55,907 nucleotides of DNA from Gammaproteobacteria bacterium (GCA_029265075.1 JAJUJZ010000005.1:1-55907), one strand, 5' to 3'. Counted from the first letter of the stretch, positions 27,401 through 36,267 are shown. Translations and numbers: made by a program. The notes: generated by a model from the letters alone, not told the origin.

Positions 27401-27485
27401 CATTGCCAAGACCCAGCGCACTGGCGATATCCGCTTGCAGCGCGCTCAGCGCCAGCACAGCCATCGCGATCTTCTTCCGCACCAT
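24402..27485 (-). CDS. fimV: FimV-type peptidoglycan-binding polar hub protein
   Basis: A 1027-residue bitopic protein. Signal peptide (residues 1-24); FimV N-domain (ALGLGNVAVKSSLNQPLDAEI, then EDFQRAGVERDYFLTNL); a LysM-like domain (about residues 186-245, YRVQHNDTLSSIA); a coiled coil (about 335-380); a transmembrane helix (about 428-450); a TPR-like region (about 523-587, DIYIAYGRYQQAVDLLQSA); then about 380 very acidic, Glu/Asp/Leu-rich residues; and the conserved FimV C-terminal TPR (from about 975, TKLDLARAYIDMGDTAGARDILDEV). In Pseudomonas FimV organises type IV pili and polar signalling. No pilus genes lie nearby, and the acidic linker is repetitive in composition. Confidence 0.93.
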   Translation of the reverse strand: MVRKKIAMAVLALSALQADIASALGLGNVAVKSSLNQPLDAEIRLFDAGDLDETQIRVQLAAPEDFQRAGVERDYFLTNLRFNVELDQRGNGVIRVTTREAVVEPYLNFIVETRWPSGRLLREYAVLLDPPTFSAAPAPAATGSALATVQQRTQSPAVGPRVSQQSAAGASPRPQLTQPAATGPGEYRVQHNDTLSSIAARFRPSGDVNLQQTMVAIQQANPEAFIRGNINLVKSGYVLRIPSADAVRAVSADVALATVREHNEAWRSGRAPATTLAGPQLDARRPAASDDAGPQERERLSIATAGDSDRLTASDGAAAGAGEGAALRDELAAARESLDSARRENAELESRLDDMERQIATLQRLLTLKDDQLAALQAAAGDTTEAAPPATAPAAPDTAPAATDASQPQPAPATAPASSSGSLIDDLMAMLWLPIAGGAALILLAALIIAQRRRAAAEREALAALEEDDTPPVVFAADEQLDRDDVVVSDDGIAPRDEVEAAAEEAAASEAPAAEPVRSQTGDAVAEADIYIAYGRYQQAVDLLQSAIAQEPARSDLRVKLLEVYLEMRERDAFRAEFRQLLSLGDEPAVAQVKELLSSVDGVDGWLDDLGDTPASASLTGAAALGAAALGGAAAAAMTGAEDDTETSDAEDELIFDREEPVEEEGPLLDLDDLVTPQDGTEQELDFSDLELDTAELGTSEPETAEEDADVNLFGLDDLEFEERSEESRVEAAAADEADGTGSEAPADEPAAETLADDAELELDGELDLEGDLDLDLSELEQESLDAAFDAFEVEPTDELEQEIAAFDLPATELSPAEPAEPAADDEAISDADLDAAFNELMSGLDEPADTSETAAEESAAPASGGFELEGLGDLEEIDELDELESLDSLGELPGATSTAATDEDEDVLGELDEFAAALAGDTDDESGDDLLADDALEPAAEETPFGTDLPDLTDLEPYTPELAAADAEDEFDFLADADEVATKLDLARAYIDMGDTAGARDILDEVVVEGTDPQKEEAQSLLSRIS

Positions 27486-27772
27486 ATTTATTTACCCTGT
27501 CAGTCGTGCCGCTATAAAAAGGATCGGTCCCTGCCCTCAGTACTCCGCGACTCAGCTAAACCGCGCATCAGCGCGAGCGGCGAACGATGGCGTCATTGCC
27601 GGGAGCACTTCCGTCCGTAACGGAAAGAGGATCAGAAGCAATCAACCAGGCAATGCAGTCCACAGCAGAAAATAAAGACGTGGTGTTAGGTCGACTACGC
27701 CATCCTGGCCAACACTACGGTATCTGCGCGATCCCCTGGTGGTTACTGAACGAATACCGTTTTAGATATTAG

Positions 27773-28783
27773 TCAGGGGTGCGCTTTTAGCAAGGCAAAG
27801 GCTATCTCAGCCGTGTTAACTGCCGCACCCTTCCGGATATTATCCGCCACACTCCACACAGTAAGCCGGTTGCCCTCGCCCTGACGCACCCGGCCGACCA
27901 GCACCTCGTCGCTGCCGGCACCATCGCCGACCGGCGACACCACACCGGTACCTTCAAGCAGCGTGACGCCCGCCTGCTCTGCCAGCAGACGCCGCGCCTC
28001 GGCGGCATTCAGCGGCTGGGCGGTCTCGATTTCCAGAACCTGGGTATGGCCGTAGAACACCGGCGCAATAGCGAACGAAGCCTGCACCGACAGTGCACCA
28101 ATGCCAAGCACCTTGCGCAGCTCGGCACCGAATTCACGCTCTTCGTCGGTGTAGTCATCCGCGTGAGCGGCATCGAAAGTGGTGATGAGGTTGAAAGCGA
28201 TCTGCGCTGGCAGACAGCCATTGGAGATTGCCTGCACGTTCAGCAGCCGCGCAGTCTGGCCCGCCAGCTCGGCTACCGCGGCCTTGCCGCGGCAGGAGAC
28301 TGCCTGGGTGGTATGGGCGACGACGCTGACCAGCCCGGCCGCGCGCGCGATCGGCGCCAGCACTGCACTGGCCTGCACCACTGCAGCCGCCGGCGACGCA
28401 ACCAGCCGCGTCCCGGCTGCCAGCTGTTCGCTGTTGATGCCGGACACCACCAGCGGCACCCCGGTACCGAGCCGTGAATGACGGCTCAGATCGACCACCG
28501 CACAGCCGGCGGCCAGTGCCCGCGGCACATGGGTGGCTGCCAGACTGTCGGGCAGGCAGAACAGCGCCAGATCGGCGCTGGTGAAGTCGAATTCGTCAAT
28601 CGGCCTGATGGGATGATTGCGGTTGGCGAAAACAGCCGACTCCTGCTCGTCGGTGTCGCGGCCGAGCAGATGGAGCTTTGCAATGGGGAACGACTGTTCC
28701 GCCAGCACTTCCAGCAGGGCACTGCCCACTGCACCGGTGGCGCCCGCTACCGCCACCGTATAGCGACGCTCGGCACCACTCAT
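27773..28783 (-). CDS. usg: Usg-1-like catalytic-cysteine-less aspartate-semialdehyde dehydrogenase paralogue
   Basis: A 336-residue member of the Asd fold. The NADP-binding AVAGATGAVGSALLEVL (from residue 11) and the C-terminal dimerisation domain are retained. The active-site motif that reads N-P-N-C-S/A-x-x-Q in true Asd is S-P-A-A-A-V-V-Q here, so the nucleophile Cys is Ala133. It is therefore not expected to be an active dehydrogenase. It matches the Usg-1 protein found beside asd in pseudomonads; its role is unknown. It starts 3 bp after asd. Confidence 0.9.
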   Translation of the reverse strand: MSGAERRYTVAVAGATGAVGSALLEVLAEQSFPIAKLHLLGRDTDEQESAVFANRNHPIRPIDEFDFTSADLALFCLPDSLAATHVPRALAAGCAVVDLSRHSRLGTGVPLVVSGINSEQLAAGTRLVASPAAAVVQASAVLAPIARAAGLVSVVAHTTQAVSCRGKAAVAELAGQTARLLNVQAISNGCLPAQIAFNLITTFDAAHADDYTDEEREFGAELRKVLGIGALSVQASFAIAPVFYGHTQVLEIETAQPLNAAEARRLLAEQAGVTLLEGTGVVSPVGDGAGSDEVLVGRVRQGEGNRLTVWSVADNIRKGAAVNTAEIAFALLKAHP

Positions 28784-28786
28784 GCG

Positions 28787-29893
28787 TTACGACTCCTGCA
28801 GGATGCGGAGCATGCGGCGCAGCGGCTCGGCTGCACCCCACAGGAGCTGATCGCCAATCACGAAGGCGCTGATGTACTCCGGCCCCAGATTGAGCTTGCG
28901 CACCCGGCCGACGCCGATATCCAGCGTGCCGGTGATGGCCGCCGGGGTCAGCTCTTTCGCGGTCAGCGCACGGTCGTTGTCGACCCACTTGACCCAGTCA
29001 TTGCCCGACTTGATCAGCGACTCGATCTCGGCCAGCGGCACCTCGCGCTTCAGCTTGATGGTGAGCGCCAGACTGTGGCAGCGCATTGCGCCGATACGTA
29101 CGCAGAGGCCATCGACCGGAACGGTTTCGGTGGTGCCGAGGATCTTGTTCACCTCAGCCTCTCCTTTCCACTCCTCACGTGACTGCCCGTTATCGAGCTG
29201 CGAATCGATCCAGGGGATCAGGCCGCCCGCCAGCGGCGCGTCGAAGTATTCACGCGGCACCTCGTCGCGAATCACCTGCGCCACCTTGCGGTCAATATCG
29301 ATGATCGACGAAGACGGCGAGGCAAGCAGATCAGCCACGCTGTCGTGGATCACGCCCATTCCTTTCAGCAGTTCGCGCATGTGGTTGGCACCGCCACCCG
29401 AAGCTGCCTGATAGGTCATCGAACTGATCCAGTCGACCAGGCCGGCACGGATCAGGCTGCCAATACCCATCAGCAGAATGGAGTTGGTGCAGTTGCCCCC
29501 GATGAAATTGCGGACGCCACGCTCGAGGCCGTCACGGATCAGGTCACCGTTGACCGGATCAAGCACGATAATGGCGTCATCTTCCATCCGCAGTGCGGAG
29601 GCAGCATCGATCCAGTAGCCGTTCCAGCCGGCGCCGCGCAGATCGCCATACACCTGCTTGGTGTAGTCGCCGCCCTGACAGGAGACGATGACATCAAGCT
29701 GCTTAAGGCTGTCGATCGAGTAGGCATCCTGCAGCGGCGGCACTTCGCGGCCAATATCGGGACCCTGGCCGCCGACGTTGGACGTTGTGAAGAAGATCGG
29801 TTCAATGCTGGCGAAGTCGTTCTCCGCCACCATGCGTTCCATCAGTACCGAACCGACCATGCCGCGCCAGCCGACAAAACCTACCTTCAACAT
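28787..29893 (-). CDS. asd: aspartate-semialdehyde dehydrogenase
   Basis: A 368-residue Asd making aspartate semialdehyde for lysine, methionine and threonine. It starts [21 protein letters not shown], the NADP loop of the enteric type. The nucleophile is Cys135 in [15 protein letters not shown], the same number as E. coli. The ATG at 29893 is chosen over the longer frame because homologues begin there and AGGTGA precedes it. It follows leuB by 119 bp and precedes its inactive paralogue. Confidence 0.96.
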   Translation of the reverse strand: MLKVGFVGWRGMVGSVLMERMVAENDFASIEPIFFTTSNVGGQGPDIGREVPPLQDAYSIDSLKQLDVIVSCQGGDYTKQVYGDLRGAGWNGYWIDAASALRMEDDAIIVLDPVNGDLIRDGLERGVRNFIGGNCTNSILLMGIGSLIRAGLVDWISSMTYQAASGGGANHMRELLKGMGVIHDSVADLLASPSSSIIDIDRKVAQVIRDEVPREYFDAPLAGGLIPWIDSQLDNGQSREEWKGEAEVNKILGTTETVPVDGLCVRIGAMRCHSLALTIKLKREVPLAEIESLIKSGNDWVKWVDNDRALTAKELTPAAITGTLDIGVGRVRKLNLGPEYISAFVIGDQLLWGAAEPLRRMLRILQES

Positions 29894-30012
29894 GGAATCA
29901 CCTATGCCCCGCCCCTGTATGGGCTGCCATTCGTTCACGGGAGAGCGGCGCACCGGGATCACCGGGCGCCGCGGAAAAAAGCAAGTAAGTCTAACAGGTC
30001 ACGCGCGCTGTT

Positions 30013-31095
30013 TCAGGAGCCACGCAACGCTTCTGCGACGGCGTCGCCCATCTCGGCGGTGGTGACCAGACGGGTGCCATCGGTGTAGATGTCGGGGGTC
30101 CGCAGCCCCTGATCCAGCACCTTGCCAATCGCTGCTTCGATGGCATCGGCGGCTGGCGCCGCATCCAGCGAATAACGCAGCATCATCGCCGCCGACAGCA
30201 GCATCGCCAGTGGATTGGCTTTGCCCTGCCCGGCGATATCGGGCGCCGACCCGTGGCACGGCTCGTACATGCCCTGCCCTTTACTGTTGAGTGACGCCGA
30301 CGGCAGCATGCCGATTGAGCCGGTCAGCATGGCAGCCTCGTCTGAGAGGATGTCGCCGAACAGGTTGCCGGTGACGATGACATCGAACTGCTTGGGTGCG
30401 CGCACCAGCTGCATGGCGGCGTTGTCGACGTACATATGGCTCAGTTCGACGTCCGGGTACTCCTTCGCCAGCTCGTCCATCACTTCCCGCCACAGCACCG
30501 TCACGTCGAGCACGTTAGCCTTGTCGACCGAACAGAGCTTGCGGTTGCGGCGCTGCGCCAGCTCGAACGCCTGACGACCGATGCGGCGGATTTCCGACTC
30601 ACGGTAGCGATCGGTGTTGAAGCCTTCGCGCTCGCCGTTCTCGAGCGTCCGGATACCGCGCGGCTCACCGAAATAAATACCGCCGGTCAGCTCGCGCACA
30701 ATGAGGATGTCGAGGCCAGCCACCACTTCCGGCTTGAGCGACGAAGCGTCAGCCAGCTGCGGATAGAGGATGGCTGGCCGCAGGTTGCCGAACAGATCGA
30801 GTTCGGAGCGGAGCTTGAGCAGCCCTTTCTCCGGACGGATGGCGCGATCCAGCTGGTCCCACTTCGGGCCGCCGATGGCGCCGAACAGGATGGCATCGGC
30901 CGCGCGCGCCTTCTCCAGCGTCTCGTCCGGCAACGGTACGCCGGTCGCATCGATGGCGGCGCCGCCCATCAGGGCGTCGTCATAGGTGAGGCCGAGCTGG
31001 AAACGCTCATTGACGACATCGAGCGATTTGATCGCTTCCGCCATGATTTCTGCGCCGATACCGTCGCCGGCGATTCTCAGTACTTTTCTGCTCAT
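30013..31095 (-). CDS. leuB: 3-isopropylmalate dehydrogenase
   Basis: A 360-residue leucine-pathway dehydrogenase. It starts [18 protein letters not shown]; homologues begin here, so the additional 47 upstream codons are discarded. [12 protein letters not shown], the metal ligands in [20 protein letters not shown] and the [18 protein letters not shown] signature are all present. NAD specificity is expected from the family. Separated from leuD by 268 bp that contain a repeat element, so it may have its own promoter. Confidence 0.96.
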   Translation of the reverse strand: MSRKVLRIAGDGIGAEIMAEAIKSLDVVNERFQLGLTYDDALMGGAAIDATGVPLPDETLEKARAADAILFGAIGGPKWDQLDRAIRPEKGLLKLRSELDLFGNLRPAILYPQLADASSLKPEVVAGLDILIVRELTGGIYFGEPRGIRTLENGEREGFNTDRYRESEIRRIGRQAFELAQRRNRKLCSVDKANVLDVTVLWREVMDELAKEYPDVELSHMYVDNAAMQLVRAPKQFDVIVTGNLFGDILSDEAAMLTGSIGMLPSASLNSKGQGMYEPCHGSAPDIAGQGKANPLAMLLSAAMMLRYSLDAAPAADAIEAAIGKVLDQGLRTPDIYTDGTRLVTTAEMGDAVAEALRGS

Positions 31096-31224
31096 CGTTT
31101 TGAATCCGTTGTAAATTGCGCATAACTGCCGGGCTTGTTGCATCAATCTCCACCGACCCAGCCTACGTGTTCTGCAGGCATCTCGCGCTACTGCTCCGCC
31201 ATTCCACGCTGCTTCTGACAGCTG

Positions 31225-31342
31225 GTCATCCCGCACCCCTCTGGAACCCGGTTATCCCGAGCCTTGCTGACACCCCGCCATCCCCGCGCAGGCGGGGATC
31301 CTGCAGTCGTGGCACCTGGATTTCCGCTATCGCAGGTATGAC
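31225..31342. repeat. 118-bp intergenic repeat-like element with GTCAT/ATGAC ends inside the leu cluster
   Basis: Bounded by GTCAT (31225) and ATGAC (31338-31342), and built from CCCGC/GCGGG hairpin units. The clearest is ATCCCCGC-N4-GCGGGGAT, a perfect 8-bp stem at 31280-31299, with a decayed partner TGGATTTCCGCTATCGC near 31317. The pattern resembles the short GTCATTCCCGCG...CGGGAATGAC intergenic repeats known from many proteobacteria. No second copy is in this window, so repetition is inferred, not shown. Confidence 0.55.
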
Positions 31343-31363
31343 GCGCGTGGAACTGCCCTGCCG

Positions 31364-32014
31364 TTACTGCGCGAGCGTCTCAAACAGCCACGGCTGGGCC
31401 GCGCGATGACGCTCCTCGAAGGCGCGAATCGCATCGGCATCCTGCAGCGTCAGGCCGATGTCATCGAGGCCGTTGAGGAGGCAGTGCTTGCGGAAGGCGT
31501 CCACTTCAAAGGAGCAGGAGACTCCATCCGGGCGCGTCACGGTCTGCGCCGCCAGGTCGACGGTAAGCTGGTAGCCCTCGGTCGCTTCGCACTGTTTGAA
31601 GAGCTCATCGACCTCCGCCTCTTTCAGCACGATCGGCAGCAGGCCGTTCTTGAAGCTGTTGTTGTAGAAGATGTCGGCGAAGCTGGGCGCGATGATGGCG
31701 CGGAAGCCGTATTCTTCCAGTGCCCACGGTGCGTGTTCACGCGACGAGCCACAGCCGAAGTTCTCACGCGCCAGCAGCACACTGGCGCCCTGGTAGCGCG
31801 GCTGATTGAGCACAAAATCGGGGTTGAGCGGACGGTTTGAACAGTCCTGGCCGGGCTGACCGACGTCGAGGTAGCGCCACTCATCGAACAGATTGGGACC
31901 GAAGCCCGTGCGTTTGATCGACTTCAGAAACTGTTTTGGAATGATCTGATCGGTATCGACATTGGCGCGGTCGAGCGGCGCCACGAGACCGGTGTGCTGC
32001 GTAAAAGCTTTCAT
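31364..32014 (-). CDS. leuD: 3-isopropylmalate dehydratase small subunit
   Basis: A 216-residue swivel-domain subunit. It starts [31 protein letters not shown] in the family pattern and contains [35 protein letters not shown] (in pieces), the substrate-recognition loop. It combines with LeuC to isomerise 2- and 3-isopropylmalate. It lies 29 bp downstream of leuC. Confidence 0.96.
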   Translation of the reverse strand: MKAFTQHTGLVAPLDRANVDTDQIIPKQFLKSIKRTGFGPNLFDEWRYLDVGQPGQDCSNRPLNPDFVLNQPRYQGASVLLARENFGCGSSREHAPWALEEYGFRAIIAPSFADIFYNNSFKNGLLPIVLKEAEVDELFKQCEATEGYQLTVDLAAQTVTRPDGVSCSFEVDAFRKHCLLNGLDDIGLTLQDADAIRAFEERHRAAQPWLFETLAQ

Positions 32015-32043
32015 TTTCGCTACTCCTGGTTTCGCTGCGCTGC

Positions 32044-33483
32044 TCAGGCAGACATCAGTTCACGAACGTCGACGAAATGGCCCGTTACCGCGGCCGCGGC
32101 CGCCATCGCCGGGCTCACCAGATGGGTGCGGCCACCGGCCCCCTGACGCCCCTCGAAGTTACGGTTAGAGGTCGACGCGCAATGCTCGCCGCTCTCAAGC
32201 CGGTCCGGGTTCATCGCCAGGCACATCGAGCAGCCCGGCTCACGCCATTCGAAACCGGCCTCGATGAAGATCTTGTCGAGCCCTTCCTGTTCAGCCTGCT
32301 TTTTCACCAGTCCGGAGCCCGGTACCACCAGCGCCTGCTTCACAGTGGGTGCCACTTTGCGCCCTTTGGCGACAGCGGCTGCTGCCCGCAAGTCTTCGAT
32401 GCGCGAGTTGGTGCAGGAGCCGATAAAGACACGATCCAGCGTGATCTCGGTGATCGGCTGATTGGGACGCAGCCCCATGTATTTCAGCGCGCGCTCGATG
32501 GAGTCGCGCTTGACCGGGTCGCTTTCCTGCGCGGGATCCGGCACCCGCGCATCCACCGGCACCACCATCTCCGGCGAAGTACCCCAGCTCACCTGCGGCC
32601 TGATTTCTTCGGCCTTCAGCGCCACCACCTTGTCGAAGTGAGCATCGTCATCGGAGACCAGGGTCCGCCACAATGCGACAGCACGCTCCCAGTCAGCACC
32701 TTTCGGCGCGAACGGCCGACCCTTGACGTATTCAATGGTCTTCTCATCGACTGCAACCAGACCAACCCGCGCACCCGCCTCGATGGCCATGTTGCAGATC
32801 GTCATCCGTCCTTCCATCGAGAGATCGCGGATAGCGCTGCCGGCGAACTCGAGTGCATGGCCGGTGCCGCCAGCGGTGCCGATCTTCGCGATGATGGCGA
32901 GCACGATGTCCTTGGCGGTCACGCCAGCAGGCAGCTTCCCATCGACCACCACTTTCATGTTCTTCATCTTTTTGGCAACGAGGCACTGAGTGGCGAGCAC
33001 GTGCTCAACCTCGGAGGTACCGATGCCGTGGGCAAGCGCCCCGAAGGCACCGTGCGTCGAGGTATGGGAGTCGCCGCACACCACCGTCATGCCCGGCAGC
33101 GTGGCACCCTGCTCTGGGCCGACCACGTGGACGATGCCCTGGCGCACGTCGTTCATCTTGAATTCGAGGATGCCGAAATCGTCGCAGTTGGCGTCGAGCG
33201 TCTGCACCTGAATGCGCGAGATCTCGTCAGCAATCGCCTCCACGCCCGCTTTGCGATCCGGTGTGGTGGGCACGTTGTGATCGGGCGTGGCGATATTGGC
33301 ATCAATGCGCCAGGGCTTGCGGCCTGCCAGTCGCAGCCCTTCGAACGCCTGCGGCGAGGTCACTTCGTGCAGGATGTGGCGATCGATGTAAATCAGCGAC
33401 GAGCCGTCATCGCGTCGCTTGACCTCATGCATTTCCCACAATTTGTCGTAGAGCGTTTTGCCCTGGCTCTGCTGGCCGGCCAT
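32044..33483 (-). CDS. leuC: 3-isopropylmalate dehydratase large subunit
   Basis: A 479-residue aconitase-family subunit holding a [4Fe-4S] cluster through Cys357 (FIGSCTNSR), Cys418 and Cys421 ([11 protein letters not shown]). [30 protein letters not shown] is seen in the active-site region. It opens [15 protein letters not shown] after a short lead. Divergent from the LysR regulator across 113 bp with a dyad (33543-33565). Confidence 0.97.
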   Translation of the reverse strand: MAGQQSQGKTLYDKLWEMHEVKRRDDGSSLIYIDRHILHEVTSPQAFEGLRLAGRKPWRIDANIATPDHNVPTTPDRKAGVEAIADEISRIQVQTLDANCDDFGILEFKMNDVRQGIVHVVGPEQGATLPGMTVVCGDSHTSTHGAFGALAHGIGTSEVEHVLATQCLVAKKMKNMKVVVDGKLPAGVTAKDIVLAIIAKIGTAGGTGHALEFAGSAIRDLSMEGRMTICNMAIEAGARVGLVAVDEKTIEYVKGRPFAPKGADWERAVALWRTLVSDDDAHFDKVVALKAEEIRPQVSWGTSPEMVVPVDARVPDPAQESDPVKRDSIERALKYMGLRPNQPITEITLDRVFIGSCTNSRIEDLRAAAAVAKGRKVAPTVKQALVVPGSGLVKKQAEQEGLDKIFIEAGFEWREPGCSMCLAMNPDRLESGEHCASTSNRNFEGRQGAGGRTHLVSPAMAAAAAVTGHFVDVRELMSA

Positions 33484-33542
33484 GGTGCTTCCTCACAGCA
33501 ATGAATAAGGAGTCGAAAGCGCAATCGTAAATGGCGGATGGC

Positions 33543-33565
33543 GATAACACAAATTCATGTTTATC
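33543..33565. promoter_or_regulatory. candidate LysR-type operator between leuC and the regulator gene
   Basis: An AT-rich imperfect dyad, GATAACA-N8-TGTTTATC, in the 113-bp divergent intergenic region, the usual place for a LysR-family binding site. One base is unpaired in the arms. It ends 31 bp before the regulator ATG. Confidence 0.45.
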
Positions 33566-33596
33566 ATGCGGGCAATTCCACTAAGGAATACCAGTA

Positions 33597-34475
33597 ATGG
33601 ATACTCAGGCGTTGCAGGCCTTCGTCGCAGTTGTCGATCACGCCTCATTTTCGGAGGCCGCCGAGAGCCTGCATCTGACCCAGCCGGCCGTGTCAAAACG
33701 GATCGCGCTACTGGAAAGCCAGCTCGATTGCCGGCTGTTCGACCGCATCGGACGCAACGTGACCCTGACCGAAGCCGGCCGCACGCTGCTGCCCCACGCA
33801 CGCACGGTACTGCGGGAGCTGCGCGAGGCTCGGCGTGATATCCAGGATCTGCACGGCAGCATCAGCGGCGTACTGAGCATGGGGATCAGTCATCACCTGG
33901 GCCTGCACCGGCTGCCGCCCATCCTGCAGCAATTCGTAGCGGCCTTTCCGGAAGTGCGGCTCGATATCGAGTTTCTCGACTCGGAACTGGCCTACGAACG
34001 CGTGCTGCATGGCGAAGCCGACATCGGGGTCATTACGCTGGCACCGGAAGAGAAACCGTCTCTCAGGCAGCGCGTTATCTGGCGCGACCCGTTAACAGTC
34101 GTGGTCGCCGCCGATCACCCACTGGCGAGCAAGACGCAGGTCACGCCGGCGCAGCTGAGTCAGCATCGCGCCATTTTGCCGGGTCTCGAGACCTACACTG
34201 GCCGAATCGTGAAGGCTCTGTTCGATGCGCAGCGGCTGCCGCTCGACCTCTCCATGTCGACCAACTATCTGGAAACTCTGCGGATGATGGTATCGATCGG
34301 CCTCGGCTGGAGCGTACTGCCCCACACGCTGCTCGACGCGTCACTTGCCCCGCTGGAGCTCGAAGGCGCTCATCTGGAACGTCAGCTCGGCGTGGTGACG
34401 CACCGCGAGCGCAGCCTCTCGAATGCGGCGCGGGCCCTGCTCGATCTGCTTATCGCTGCCGCTGACGAACGATAG
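33597..34475 (+). CDS. LysR family transcriptional regulator, divergent from leuC
   Basis: A 292-residue LysR protein. The winged helix-turn-helix covers residues 1-60 (ALQAFVAVVDHASFSEAAESLHLTQPAVSKRIALLE). The co-inducer-binding domain follows, with ADIGVITLAPEE and VVVAADHPLA. Start: ATG with AAGGA about 11 bp upstream. By location it may control leuCDB, as suggested for homologues beside leuC in pseudomonads, but no target is proved. Its last 26 bp overlap the convergent VanZ-like gene. Confidence 0.92.
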   Translation: MDTQALQAFVAVVDHASFSEAAESLHLTQPAVSKRIALLESQLDCRLFDRIGRNVTLTEAGRTLLPHARTVLRELREARRDIQDLHGSISGVLSMGISHHLGLHRLPPILQQFVAAFPEVRLDIEFLDSELAYERVLHGEADIGVITLAPEEKPSLRQRVIWRDPLTVVVAADHPLASKTQVTPAQLSQHRAILPGLETYTGRIVKALFDAQRLPLDLSMSTNYLETLRMMVSIGLGWSVLPHTLLDASLAPLELEGAHLERQLGVVTHRERSLSNAARALLDLLIAAADER

Positions 34476-34830
34476 CCGCGACCGCCGCGAACAGCAGAAT
34501 ACCGACGCCGTCGGCCACAACATCAAGTAGCGATGCGGTGCGGGTAGCGGTGAATGACTGGGCCACTTCGAGACCGATGCCATAGGCCAGCACAGCCGGT
34601 GCCAGTACCCGCCAGAAATGAAGTTGCGGCAGGGCCAGCCGCGCCAGCAGCGTCAGTGTGAAAAAACCAAGCGCGTGATCCGCCTTGTCCCAGAAAGTGG
34701 TCACCGGCACCGCGGTGACGGGAATCAGCGCCAGCCAGGTCACGGCGATCAGCAACAGGGCCAGCCCCACCCGCGCGCCCTGAACCATCCAGCCCGGCAA
34801 CGGACTGCTAAGGCTTGCCTCGATATTCAC
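34450..34830 (-). CDS. VanZ-like membrane protein
   Basis: About 126 residues from a GTG at 34830 that overlaps the previous stop (GTGA). Three to four hydrophobic helices. TTFWDKADHALGFFTLTLLARLAL and YGIGLEVAQSFTATRTASLLDVVADGVGILLF match the VanZ-like domain, including the conserved Asp and the D-x-x-A-x-x-x-G end. VanZ-like proteins are linked to teicoplanin tolerance in enterococci; the role in Gram-negatives is unknown. The 78 codons upstream in this frame lie antisense or out of frame to its neighbour and are ignored. Confidence 0.8.
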   Translation of the reverse strand: MNIEASLSSPLPGWMVQGARVGLALLLIAVTWLALIPVTAVPVTTFWDKADHALGFFTLTLLARLALPQLHFWRVLAPAVLAYGIGLEVAQSFTATRTASLLDVVADGVGILLFAAVAAIVRQRQR

Positions 34831-35174
34831 TGCCAGTGCAACTCCATCCAGGTCTGTGCCGGGCCGCCGGGCGGCTGGTAGACCGGCCATAGCGAAAACA
34901 GCACCAGCAATAACCAGATCAGCAGTCCCATCACGGCGCCCGGCAGCTTCAGCTCCCAGCGACTCGCCAGCCGGGCATAGCCACGGCACAGCAATGCCAG
35001 CGCCAGCGCCCACCCGGCGATGGCGGCAAATCCCCCGATGCTGCCAGCTTCGCGACAAAGCCCCCACCAGCGTGACAGCGCCAGCCAGCCCAGCTCGCCC
35101 TGCAGCCAGACTGGCAGCGGCAGAATCAGCAGCAGCGCTACCCAGAGGACAATGGCGGCAACTCCGGCTCGCAT
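34827..35174 (-). CDS. small membrane protein of unknown function
   Basis: A 115-residue protein beginning MRAGVAAIVLWVALLLILPLPVWL at 35174. Three hydrophobic helices are visible (about residues 4-24, 42-62 and 77-97), then a short tail QPPGGPAQTWMELHWQ. I recognise no family. It begins 10 bp after the MBL-hydrolase stop and overlaps the VanZ-like gene, so the three form a small operon. Whether the protein itself is conserved cannot be judged here. Confidence 0.65.
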   Translation of the reverse strand: MRAGVAAIVLWVALLLILPLPVWLQGELGWLALSRWWGLCREAGSIGGFAAIAGWALALALLCRGYARLASRWELKLPGAVMGLLIWLLLVLFSLWPVYQPPGGPAQTWMELHWQ

Positions 35175-35184
35175 CGCGACAGCC

Positions 35185-35829
35185 TCAGCCGAACCGCTGA
35201 TCGGCAACGAAAGGGTTGCTGCGCCGCTCGTCGCCGAATGTCGACATCGGGCCGTGGCCCGGCACGAACGCCACGTCATCGCCCAGCGGCCAAAGCTTTT
35301 CGCGAATCGAGCGGATAAGATCGTCGTGGTTGCCGCGCGGGAAGTCGGTGCGGCCGATTGATCCCTTGAACAGCACATCGCCTACCAGCGCCAGCCGCAG
35401 CGCGCGGTGGAAAAAGACCACATGGCCGGGCGTATGGCCGGGACAGTGGATCACTTCCAGCATCTCGCTGCCGACCGTGACCTGATCGCCATCGTCCAGC
35501 CAGCGATCCGGCGCAAACGCGACTGCCGGTGGAAAGCCCATCTGTGCACATGCTTCGGGCAGCCGCTCGAGCCAGAACTGGTCATCGCGATGGGGGCCTT
35601 CAATCGGCACACCAAACCGCTGCCGCACCTCCTCGGATGCCGCGCAATGGTCGAGATGCCCATGGGTCAGCAGCACTTTTTCAAGCGTGACATCCAGCTG
35701 CTGCAGCGCATCCGCCAGCCGGTCGACCTCGCCGCCGGGATCAACCAGCGCCGCACGCCGCGTCGCCTCGCAGACGAGGATGCTGCAATTCTGCTGAAAG
35801 GGAGTAACTGGAACGATGGCAAACTTCAT
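35185..35829 (-). CDS. MBL-fold hydrolase, YcbL/glyoxalase II-like
   Basis: A 214-residue metallo-beta-lactamase-fold enzyme. The metal motif is THGHLDH (His56, His58, Asp60, His61), with further ligands in HCPGHTPGHV, LVGDVLFKGSIGRTD and VPGHGP. The short length, without the glyoxalase II C-terminal helical domain, points to the YcbL type I GlxII-like group. Hydrolysis of a thioester such as S-lactoylglutathione is possible but unproven. First gene of a three-gene cluster. Confidence 0.88.
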   Translation of the reverse strand: MKFAIVPVTPFQQNCSILVCEATRRAALVDPGGEVDRLADALQQLDVTLEKVLLTHGHLDHCAASEEVRQRFGVPIEGPHRDDQFWLERLPEACAQMGFPPAVAFAPDRWLDDGDQVTVGSEMLEVIHCPGHTPGHVVFFHRALRLALVGDVLFKGSIGRTDFPRGNHDDLIRSIREKLWPLGDDVAFVPGHGPMSTFGDERRSNPFVADQRFG

Positions 35830-35963
35830 GAGGACCTCCGCGAGGTCCGGACTTTAGCACACGCCTGCGGCGCGGCGCTGTCTCCGCCCGCTACGCGGAC
35901 TCCGGCTCGAACCCTGACGAGGCTTCTCACCCCTGTGGGGCGCCTGCGTGTTACTCCGGCGTC

Positions 35964-35982
35964 CAAAATGCTGCGCATTTTG
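35964..35982. repeat. 8-bp-arm palindrome upstream of the MBL hydrolase
   Basis: CAAAATGC-TGC-GCATTTTG is a perfect inverted repeat with a 3-base centre. It is in the 218-bp gap between tRNA-Ser and the MBL gene, a stretch with several CG-rich direct motifs (CGCTACGCGGACTCCGG, GGCTCGAACC). This could be a decayed tRNA-adjacent insertion site or an operator. Confidence 0.4.
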
Positions 35983-36014
35983 TCGAACCTGTGGGTTCTC
36001 ATCCCGGAAACAGA

Positions 36015-36047
36015 CAAAAAACCCGGCGCGAGGCCGGGTCTTTTGTT
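36015..36047 (-). terminator. terminator of the tRNA-Ser transcript (works on both strands)
   Basis: ACCCGGC-N5-GCCGGGT stem at 36021-36039. On the minus strand it is followed by TTTTTTG, a good U-tract, directly after the tRNA 3' end. On the plus strand CTTTTGTTT follows it, so it may also stop readthrough from the left. Confidence 0.8.
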
Positions 36048-36138
36048 TGGCGGTGAGGGAGGGATTCGAACCCTCGATACGCTGTTAACGTATACACACT
36101 TTCCAGGCGTGCGCCTTCAACCACTCGGCCACCTCACC
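36048..36138 (-). tRNA. tRNA-Ser (anticodon GGA)
   Basis: A 91-nt class II tRNA with encoded CCA. The acceptor stem GGTGAGG pairs with CCTCACC, the discriminator is G, the anticodon loop reads CTGGAAA with GGA in the middle, a long variable arm is present as in serine tRNAs, and the T-loop GGTTCGAATCC is intact. The gene reads UCC/UCU codons. It has its own terminator immediately downstream. Confidence 0.97.
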
Positions 36139-36238
36139 AAATTCTTGTCTGTACGGTTTCAACCAGCTCAGTGCCAGCTGCAGGACCGGACGCCTGCGCG
36201 CGTTGTCGCCGATAATCAGCGATCGCGCGAGGGCGGCT

Positions 36239-36267
36239 ACTCTAGCGGAGAACCTTGCATGAGGCAA
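36239..36267 (-). promoter_or_regulatory. candidate tRNA-Ser promoter
   Basis: TTGCCT and TAGAGT on the minus strand with exactly 17 bp between, followed by a GCCGCCC discriminator typical of stable-RNA promoters. The predicted leader is about 95 nt, rather long for a tRNA, so a closer promoter may have been missed. Confidence 0.45.

Noticed and set aside
27486-27772. Possible regulatory RNA or terminator between usg and fimV
   Set aside because: Only weak stems (TTCCGT-N5-ACGGAA near 27609 and a 7-bp ACGGTAT pair) and no U-tract or clear promoter pair; nothing firm to report.
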